Part shown: positions 56,484-64,000 of the stretch, piece by piece
Position numbering within the stretch: position 1 is the first letter of the stretch
How the letters are laid out: every line of letters begins with the position of its first letter
Origin: Cyprinodon diabolis
Lineage: Eukaryota > Chordata > Actinopteri > Cyprinodontiformes > Cyprinodontidae
DNA length: 64,000 nucleotides
Assembly (NCBI GenBank): GCA_030533445.1
Contig: CM060080.1
Coordinates: 3,865,052 to 3,929,051 of the forward strand
Reading direction: 5' to 3'
Made by a program: the position numbers and the translations under genes
The notes under the pieces: generated by a model
The model's input: the letters and a program-made list of their open reading frames with translations, nothing else
What the model was told of the DNA's origin: nothing
The model's database searches: none

Positions 56484-57362
56484 TAGGGGTGTAAATAATA
56501 ATCGTTTTGTATCGATGCATCGATCCAACAGCCGACGATCCGATGCATCGCGACACATTCGCAAGAGAATCGATTCATATTTTTTTTTCTGCGGTCTATT
56601 TTTATCCATTTGCTCCTGGGCGTAATTCTCCTCCTGTGCTGCGGTGGCGCTAAACCTATTTTGTCCTCCTACCTCGCTTCCTGGTTATACTCTTACAGCA
56701 GTGTGTTGCAGTGAGCTTGACACAGACATTCTTAAATTATGCTCAATATTGAAGCGTGGTCTGTGCTACACGCTTTGGGTCTAGATACGGCCGAGGCGGC
56801 GAGGAAGTGGGGGCGAGTTTACTCCGACAACGGAGGGACATGAGGGCCAAAAAGAGCGGAGATCCAGGTGGAAAAAGGCTCCCAGCGTTCTCGTACACCT
56901 CGCTCTTCTAGCGTGTCAAACTTCACGAGTTGTTTTCCGTAATTTCAGTCATGAAAACAAAACAAGCCGGCCTCCTGTCTGCGGTCAGCTACAATTTGGG
57001 AGAGGAGCAGCGGAGCGTCTCTCAAGAGGGCGGTGACGTCGACACTCTGGAGCCGAGGTATTGCATTGCACTCATTGCAATGATTTTGTGCAGTATTTTT
57101 GCAGTATTTTTTGATGCAACTTTTCTACTTCTGTCATTTGCTGTTGTTTCTAAAAAAAAATGCATCACGATATTACAGCTTTCATTGATTTATTTCAAAC
57201 TTGAAACTTTGTTTAGCCTGTAAGGTCTAAAAAAAATAAAAAATTTATCGATTAATCGATTCGAATCGTGGTGTATTCTTGAGTATCGAAAATAATCGAA
57301 TTGTTGGGTCAGGAAATCGATACTGAATCGAATCGCCATGATGGATCCGATTTACACCCATA
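56484..57362. mobile_element. Non-autonomous hAT element, family TAGGGGTGTAAAT (copy 2)
   Basis: Left end TAGGGGTGTAAAT, right end ATTTACACCCATA (one mismatch). Flanks GTATTGGG and GTATGTGG agree at 6 of 8 bases, so the duplication has eroded or was imperfect. 879 bp, longer than copy 1 because it keeps the core's A-rich 3' part (to about 57231). GATCCGATGCATCG subterminal motifs as in copy 1. Confidence 0.9.
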
Positions 57363-58924
57363 GTATGTGGTATTGCAGGACAATAACGACATCAACGACT
57401 CCTCATTCCTAAAGGGCAGACCTGTTCTTTCGGTGCAATTTGCATGGTTTTTTTTTAACCATAACAAGGCTTTTGTTGGGTTACTCTATAAAGTGGAACT
57501 CAGCACTAATCCAGACATTTTGAACTGACAAAGCTTCCTCGATGGAAAGGGAAACTTGTTCAAACTTGTCCAGTGGTTTGTTTTATAACTTTTTTAACTG
57601 TTTGGGATTTACAGCAAACATGCATTAAACAATACTTTCCCTGTTCCGATTTGTCCCTTTGACAGTCTGACGATTTTCTTTACAACTGCGACCACATGCG
57701 AATCATTCACACATAGAAAAAGGAGCCTTTTCTAAATCTCTGAAATGGTGCTAGCTAGCATCCTGTGTGATACAAGAATCAGTGTTTCTTCTATAAAACC
57801 AACACCCTGAGAATGTGACGCAAATATGAGCTAAAACCCTTAGCCGTAACAGTTTGCCGTTACCGCTAAGAGCCTGGGAGGAAAATTGCTGGCCGAGATG
57901 CGGTGCTCATTTCTTCTTCGGCAAGTCTTTCTGCAGCCTGGACGTCATTACATGTTACATGAGCTTAAATTTTCATTTTAACGAGCGAGAAAGGGTCAGA
58001 AAATGTGCAGATGTCTTAGAATTACCCCTGACAAGAGAAAGGCAAGAGGGGAGAACTTCCCCATGGCCAAACCAAACATTGAGGTTTTTAAGTTATGGTT
58101 GCATTTTCCTGAAATGATGCGGTAGACCAACACTGAGAATCAGCAAGCTCTAATTAAAAACAGCCCACTGAAGTTCCAGCAAACACTGACTGTGGGATAG
58201 TCTGTTTCTCCATTGTGCTGTGACGTTCAGGGCTCTCTGGTCATTCCTCTGAAATCCCCAAAGACCTGAGAGGTTACAGTCCAAGATAGCTGGAGGATGA
58301 CTCATATGGCCTTTCTTTGGCTGTCAAATGACAAGTTTACATAGTGTCACATTGCCTACTAAGGAGTGAGACGCCGCATTTTCTTTTCCCCAGGATAATT
58401 TACTTTGCATTAAAATCCAGATTAGGGAAAAGAGCAGTTTTTTTGCTAACTTGAAAGCATCTCAGTGTGTCATTCTTGTATTTTTTTTCTTGTTTTGCAG
58501 GTAGAGATCTTCTCTTTCATCTAAAGGAGCAGAAGTGCTTGACTGACAGTCGGTTTGGGCATCATGACATAGGTCTGTGGCCCTGTCATCATCTCTGATC
58601 ATCCCATGCTTGGCTTCAGAGTGACAGGCGCCTACAGGAACATTTACTCCCTGTGCAGTTGAAAAATTTCCACCACGTTCGTTGGCTTATTCTGAAAATA
58701 CACGACTTGGTTTCTGTGTTTTTTCTCCTTTGCCCCCTCACCAACCTTTTGTAACTTAATGCTCCCTTTTTTATGGAACAGTTATTTCTTTTTTCTTTTC
58801 TTTAGAATGTAAAAAGTGGCAAAATAACTATTGGACCATTACAATTTTATTTTATTTTAATATGTTTATAATTTCTGAATATTATAGCCATACTAGGAGA
58901 TATATATTTTCATAATTGCAAAAA
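57363..58924. other. No gene proven; possible splice acceptor at 58500
   Basis: A pyrimidine-rich tract ends in TTGTTTTGCAG at 58500, followed by about 130 bp of balanced sequence. It could be a non-coding exon border, but no open frame or donor confirms it. Confidence 0.3.
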
Positions 58925-59352
58925 TTATGTAATTATATTAGATCAATGGGATTGAAGTTGTAAACTTAAGAGAATTATGTAATATTACAGGAATATTAAG
59001 TCTATGAGATTAAAGTTATAAAGTTATAAGAATATTTCGAGAAGAAAAGTCATATTATTAGGTCTAAGAGTTTAAAATGATGAAATTAGGAGAATAATGT
59101 CAGAATATTATGTCTACAAGATTAAGGTCGTAGAATGAAGTGAATAATGTCTCTAAGTCTCTCATACTAATAAAATAAAGATGTAACCAGAGTGGCAGTC
59201 TGTGGGAGTGGGGCCTCCATCCCCCATGAAGTCATAAGATTATAAGAATAAAATCATAACATCACAACATTAAGATCATAACCTTACAGGATCAAAGTCA
59301 ACCAGAATTAAGTATAAAGTCACAGCATTACGAAAATAAAGTTGTAGTATAC
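58925..59352 (-). repeat. Degenerate relative of the 27-28-kb minisatellite
   Basis: Units like GAATATTATGTCTACAAGATTAAGGTCGTAG and AAGAATAAAATCATAACATC repeat at about 20-45 bp, with the same GAGAATAA/GTCGTA vocabulary in the opposite orientation. Much more diverged; no terminal inverted repeats seen. Confidence 0.6.
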
Positions 59353-59561
59353 AGTAGCAGGCATTCAAAATGGCCCTTCCAAGTCAAAAACCAGCCGAAT
59401 GGCAGCCCACTTCCCTGCAACTCCCAGCAAAATCCCCTCCAACTTCCAGCCATTTGAATGACCTACTCATTCTAATTGGCATGCATATTTATTTACTCAA
59501 ACTTCACCGTTTCAATGAATTACAGGGTGTGACCAGGAGAAGGGCAGAGGTCTCTTTAGAT

Positions 59562-59976
59562 CAGGGGTCTTCAATGTTTTCCAGGCCAAGGACGCCCAAA
59601 CTGATGGTGAGATGGAGCGGTGACCCCCTAATTACGCATATTGTATGAAATTGTGTTATATCAAACTAATCCTATAGTAACGAAAGTCATTTTGCCCTCG
59701 AATTATTAAAGTATTTCTTATCTCTTGTGAATGAAACGGTGCCCAGCTTGAAAGAGCTCCTGTGTGTCTCTGAATGTGTGCATTGATGACTGAAAGACAT
59801 CTTCTGCCTCCATTTATCTGTTTACTACAGTCTGTTGAATTCATGTAAATGTGGATTTAAAGACATTTCAATTAGTGGAAAAAATTGCAATTCTAATCAA
59901 CCAAAACTTTGGTGACCCCGATGCAGTACCTCTGTGGACCCGCCGGGGGTGACGGACCCCCTGTTGAAGACCTCCG
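59562..59976. mobile_element. hAT MITE, CAGGGGTCTTCAA ends
   Basis: The left end CAGGGGTCTTCAA pairs with TTGAAGACCTCCG on the right (the last bases mutated from the expected CCCCTG). CTTTAGAT is duplicated exactly (59554-59561 and 59977-59984). The empty site CTCTTTAGATC survives in the related repeat at about 50.26 kb. 415 bp, non-coding. Confidence 0.92.
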
Positions 59977-59984
59977 CTTTAGAT

Positions 59985-60112
59985 AATAATGTCCACAAAG
60001 CATGACGGAAATAATATTTTAGTACAAAGGTTGATGTTTAAAAAAGGAATTTTAGGGGACCAGCCAAGGGCCTAACAAGGAAAGTGGGGAAATTTTGAAT
60101 TACTACCACTGT
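59985..60112 (+). repeat. Dispersed repeat, right part of the hAT target
   Basis: AATGTCCACAAAGCATG, TATTTTAGTACAAAGGTTGATG and GGAATTTTAGGGGACCAGCC parallel 50270-50405. Confidence 0.75.
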
Positions 60113-60860
60113 AGATCGTGGTGTCAGAGCGTTAGCTACAGGCAAAACAAACCGACAATCCTATACCAATCAACTCCATTTTTTCTAGATAAGGAGCTTA
60201 AAACGGTGTCGTTTACAGTGTACCTGCCGCCAGACAGAATAAAAATAATCGACCGAAGGGACGGAACAGAAACTATGATCAAACATTACCCGTGGGATTC
60301 CCGTGGGATTCCTGCGGGATGGGAGTCAGTATTAGTAACGATCTTGTGATTGGGACGGTACAGGATTAAACATTAACGGGAGCAGACGCAAACCAATAGT
60401 AACTAAAGAAACTAGGATCGATGCCAAAAAATAAAATAAAATAAAATAGAAAGAAAAAAATCCAGTAGTGGCGGCGCCATTTTGTAGTTTTTTTCCTTGA
60501 AGCCTACACTATAATGCGAGTCAAAAAAACTACACGACCCAAAAACCAACAGTGCTTCCGCTCTGAGTTTTTCACCCGCGCTCAAAAACAACAATGGAGG
60601 GACCAACAGTTACTACAGTTAGAAACAGGAACTTAACTGACTCATCGTAGAAATTCAGATTCAATGTATTGGCAGAAATCTTATTGAAGACAACAAGAAT
60701 GGGAGCGGTCCAGGAGCGGGAGTCATTCTGAATGGAAGCGGGTTTGGGAGTAATTTCACCAGGAGTGGGACGGGACAGGATTTAGATTTCTACTCTGGCC
60801 CGGGATCGGGACGGGACAGGAGTGAAAATCCACTCCCGTGTCAGTCTCTACTCTACATGT
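60113..60860. repeat. Probable MITE with GGGAC/GGGAT-rich ends
   Basis: 60290-60330 (CCCGTGGGATTCCCGTGGGATTCC) and 60690-60850 (GGGAGCGG, GGGACGGGACAGG, CGGGATCGGGACGGGACAGG) are rich in related short G-rich repeats at the two sides of a unique centre. This layout is typical of hAT-like MITEs, but I could not fix the termini. Confidence 0.4.
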
Positions 60861-61747
60861 TGTAAGTCTGCAGTCTGTACCGCTTTGGCCAGAATATTAG
60901 GTACAAATCTGCAAACAATGTGATCCGTATGTACGTCATACATAACCCAGCTTTAAATGGAAATATTTTCTGAGGGTTTATTGAAAGAATCAATGGATGT
61001 AACAAAACTGGAGGACGACAAAGATCCAAAACAAATTCCCGATTTCATTCCGCTTGCAAACCTACACATAGCATGGAAGAATAGAAAGTGAAGAAAGTAA
61101 TCCAGAAGATTTAGAAGAATCTGACTTCATAGGTTTGTGTTGAAGAATGGGTCCAAATCCCACCTGAAGGCATGAGACAAGGCTCCCCACACATCTCGAA
61201 GCTTCATCAACAACAAAGACCTCTTACCCAATCTTAAATAGATTTCAGTACGCTCAGTAGTTATTCCCTCAAGTACAAAAGTCAAGCTTATACACATTTC
61301 TTCTTTAATTTGTTGATGTTGTTTAAACTTTACACTGATGGCACTATTTCTGCTATTGAGCGGCCCTAACAGATGGTTGGCTTAGTAGTCATCTGTGAGG
61401 GCTGACAGGAGTCAGGATGGAGCTAATTTTCATAGTTCATGTTTTCTTTTTAGCTAAATGTAACTGTGAAAGTCAGTCCTCTCTAAGGATTTATATCTAA
61501 AGGATATCACCATTAAAAGTTTTGAGTAGAGAAGAAACAGTTGTTGTGCAAAAGTAAAATGGTATCATTCTGAAGTGGATTGTTCAAATCTTCAGTCGTT
61601 CAGTTTGTTAGATCTACAAGAAAACAAACACAAAAGAGGCTCAAACAATCAAGACGGATTATAATAACTGTTGTAGCAAAGATGAGGAAAATGCTACAGA
61701 TAGAAAAAAAACAAACAAAAACAAGTTTAGCTGAGCTGCAACTAGCG
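60861..61747. other. No gene seen
   Basis: Host-like sequence with short ORFs only. Confidence 0.35.
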
Positions 61748-61979
61748 CCACATATTGGAAGTGCTCCAGACCAGTAGGGGGAGATACTCATCAACTCATA
61801 TAAGACAAGACCCTTAGTAAAGGTATATATGGGATCCTCAGAGATTCAAAAGGAAAATCGACCTCTTCTCTCTTCCATCCACATGTCCTCTGGATGGCAT
61901 CCCATTATGTCTTTGTTTGGGTCCCATTTGAGATGATGATCATCTCCCCCTAATGGTCTAGAGCGCTTCCAATATGTGG
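61748..61979. repeat. 46-bp inverted repeat, 140-bp loop
   Basis: The arms 61748-61793 and 61934-61979 match at 41 of 46 positions (CCACATATTGGAAGYGCTC, AGACCA, TAGGGGGAGAT, TCATCA). It could be a small foldback element or two oppositely placed repeat ends. Confidence 0.8.
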
Positions 61980-62547
61980 TGGTAGTTTGCAGCATTACTT
62001 AGAGGTATAGTGGAGGATTTTCGCGATTTTTTAAAAAGAAATGCACATGCACAACCCTATACCTGCTCCCGAGAGGGAATTCGTGTTAGAGCATGCAGGA
62101 GCCCATTTCTCGTCGTGCACGCTCTATTTAAAAGTTGCTGCTATCATAGCTCATACAAGCTTACTGTGTCCAAACTGTCATGGTTTTCGTACTGTTCAAG
62201 TTTTATCTCTGAGTATCCATTGGTCTTATTTTCATTTTGGTGTTCTAGTTATGTTTTGATTGTATTTGAGTTCTTAGATATTTCTTGTTTGCCCTCTTGT
62301 GTCCCTTTTCATTTTTCTTAGCTCCCTTCTAGTCTCTGTTCACATCTGCTCCCACTCTGCTAATTATCCTGGTCTTTGTTTCTCTCTCCCATATATTCTC
62401 CTCCTGTTCAGTCACTCTTGGCTCTTTTGTCGTCATTTCTTTGCCCCTTCTTGTGAGTATTCCTGGTTCTCAGTTTTTGAGGAGTTATCTTTTGGATTTT
62501 TGCTTCTGTGGAACTTTTGGTTATTTAAATCTTCAAGAAACCACTTC
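61980..62547. other. No gene seen
   Basis: T-rich on the plus strand. ORFs here are low-complexity (Ser/Phe/Leu-rich). Confidence 0.35.
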
Positions 62548-62842
62548 ACACTGCAAAAAAATTAAATCTAAATAAGTAATTTCTTCTTAAAATAAGTGCA
62601 TTTTTTCTTGAATTAAGGATTTAAGTGAGACCCTTTGCCAATGGAACAAGACAATTCACACTTAAAATAAGAAAAAACAATTGCATTGTCTTATTTCAAG
62701 TGCATAATATCTGGATACCTTATTTTAAGAGTAAAATTACTCATTCCATTGGCAAATCATCTTATTTACCTACTCAAATTAAGGGTAAATACCCTTAATT
62801 TAAAACATTTTTACTCATTTTGAGATCATTTTTGAAGTGCAG
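62548..62842. mobile_element. Palindromic MITE, copy 2
   Basis: The ends CACACTGCAAAAAA and TTTTTGAAGTGCAG are imperfect inverted repeats. Inner blocks CTTAAAATAAG/CTTATTTTAAG and TTTGCCAATGGAAC/ATTCCATTGGCAAA mirror each other, so most of the element can fold on itself. About 295 bp. Confidence 0.8.
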
Positions 62843-63023
62843 ATTCAGTATGCATTTAGGCCCTCCGGTAAAACCTCCACCACTGTGACACGAACATCCA
62901 CCCTAACGCCTAAACCCTCAATCACTCTATAAAGTGGGGACTATACAGTGGACATTATAGCGCATAAATGATCACTGCTTTTTATTCCGTTGGTCATGTA
63001 ACCTGCACCATCTTTGTTATTAC
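62843..63023. other. Spacer, nothing recognised
   Basis: No ORF or repeat. Confidence 0.35.
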
Positions 63024-63421
63024 AATGGAAAAAAATCTAAATCTAAATAAGCAATTTTTTCTTAAAATAAATAATTTTTTTCTTGAATTGGGGAGGTAAG
63101 TCAGACACTTTGCCAATGGAACAAGACAATTTATATTTAAAATAAGAAAAAACAACTGCATTGAAAACTTTGTATCAATTTGACTGTATGATCTGGTGAA
63201 CTGTAAAGTGCCTTGAGAAGACATGTGTTGTGAATTTGGCGCTATATAAATAAACTGAATTGAATTGAATTGAATTTCAAGTGCATGGTATCCAATTATC
63301 TTGTTTTAAGAAGAATTACTTATTCTATTGGCAAATCTTCTTATATACCTACTCAAATTGAGGGTAAATGCACCTAATTTAAGAAATTTTTACTTATTTC
63401 TAGACCATTTTTGAAATGTAG
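63024..63421. mobile_element. Palindromic MITE, copy 3, split by a LINE tail
   Basis: The left half (63024-63165) and right half (63278-63421) align with copy 2 (TTTGCCAATGGAACAAGACAAT; TTCTATTGGCAAATC; TACCTACTCAAATTGAGGG). Copy 2 reads GCATTGTCTTATTTCAAGTGC where this copy breaks into LINE sequence after GCATTG and resumes with TTTCAAGTGC. Confidence 0.82.
63166..63277 (+). repeat. L2-type LINE 3' tail inserted in the MITE
   Basis: AAACTTTGTATCAATTTGACTG through GTGCCTTGAG, GACATGTGTTGTGAATTTGG, CGCTATATAAATAAACTG and four GAATT units. About 110 bp; heavily 5'-truncated. Confidence 0.9.
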
Positions 63422-64000
63422 TCGACGCTGTCGGGTAGCAACAGCCTATGGCAACAGCGGGCCACTGTGACAGCAAATTCTGGGATATATCTGCCTCTTC
63501 TGAGCCCTTTCTTTTCTTCTCATACACTTCGTAGACACTTTTTGTCTAACGATAAAGAACCGCGGTGAGAAAGGTGAGCTTTAATGACCATAGCTCACCA
63601 CCGATATACGCCTCAAAGTGCGCATGGGAAGAAAAAGATAGCTAACAGGACGAGCACATAGGACGGCCTTACATAAACATATCAACAGAATGACAACCAG
63701 GAGGAAAACTTATTTAGATGATCCACTCTGAAATAAAAGATCGTCCTCTATACCTTTAACTTGTGGTTGATTTTATCACGTGCTGCATTTTTCCTTTGGA
63801 TGTGTTTCTTTTTCTGTTAGCACAATTCCTCTGTTTGATACTAATTTACTATGAAGAACCTTTTTATTTACTGTGAACATGTATCGCTCTGCGTTTACGT
63901 CCCTCGCCACTGTAAGAAACTGCTAATGTTGCCACACAAAAGCACATACATAAAGCTCCTAATTTCTTTTTTCTTGTAAAAAATAAATCATTAAACGTGT
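63422..64000. other. No gene seen
   Basis: Nothing recognised up to the window end. Confidence 0.35.

Overview
This window is vertebrate nuclear DNA, most probably from a ray-finned fish. It has no operons or ribosome-binding sites. It does have LINE tails of the form common in teleosts (GCGCTATATAAATAAA followed by GAATT repeats), many CA/TA microsatellites, tRNA-headed SINEs and several hAT and Tc1 DNA transposon families. I cannot name the species. I found no convincing host protein-coding gene, rRNA or tRNA gene. The window reads as intergenic or intronic DNA colonised by transposable elements (TEs).

Layout. 1-18.8 kb: mostly unique sequence with a decayed L2-type LINE reverse transcriptase (about 2.1-2.9 kb, minus), two copies of a ~570-bp core repeat (3.0 and 9.5 kb), a BED-exon hAT derivative (5.99-6.79 kb), a short hAT MITE (6.8-7.2 kb), a small foldback element at 16.0-16.5 kb, and GC-richer stretches (7.3-9.0, 11.3-12.4, 14.2-15.3, 16.7-18.4 kb) that may hold regulatory DNA. 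18.8-32 kb: a hAT MITE with a perfect 8-bp target duplication (18.85-19.64), a TTAA-flanked element at 20.73-21.83 kb invaded by a 516-bp element carrying a RecQ-helicase-like fragment, a TTAA MITE (25.1-25.6), a 1.35-kb minisatellite inside inverted repeats (26.94-28.29), and a hAT MITE (29.02-29.54). 32-49 kb: SINEs, a hAT nested in a long-TIR element (33.3-34.8), an 851-bp MITE (35.9-36.7), two nearly identical full-length Tc1/mariner elements with intact 343-aa transposases (37908-39155 and 45520-46767), a long-TIR element (39.4-40.24), a second TTAA element inserted in an old Tc1 remnant (41.4-42.55), and a triple nest in which a SINE is split by a hAT element that is itself split by the second Tc1. 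49-64 kb: LINE 3' tails, a relic of a hAT transposase C-terminus (54.6-55.5), a second 18.8-kb-type hAT MITE (56.48-57.36), a hAT element at 59.56-59.98 with an empty-site relative at 50.25 kb, and palindromic MITEs near 62.5-63.4 kb.

How the parts work together. The only apparently intact genes are the two Tc1 transposases; one amino-acid difference between copies 7.6 kb apart means recent transposition. Nearly all other elements are non-autonomous and would depend on transposases encoded elsewhere. Several insertions could be resolved to the base by their target-site duplications and by empty-site relatives inside the window, which gives a relative order of events. All calls come from reading the sequence by eye; no database search was run.
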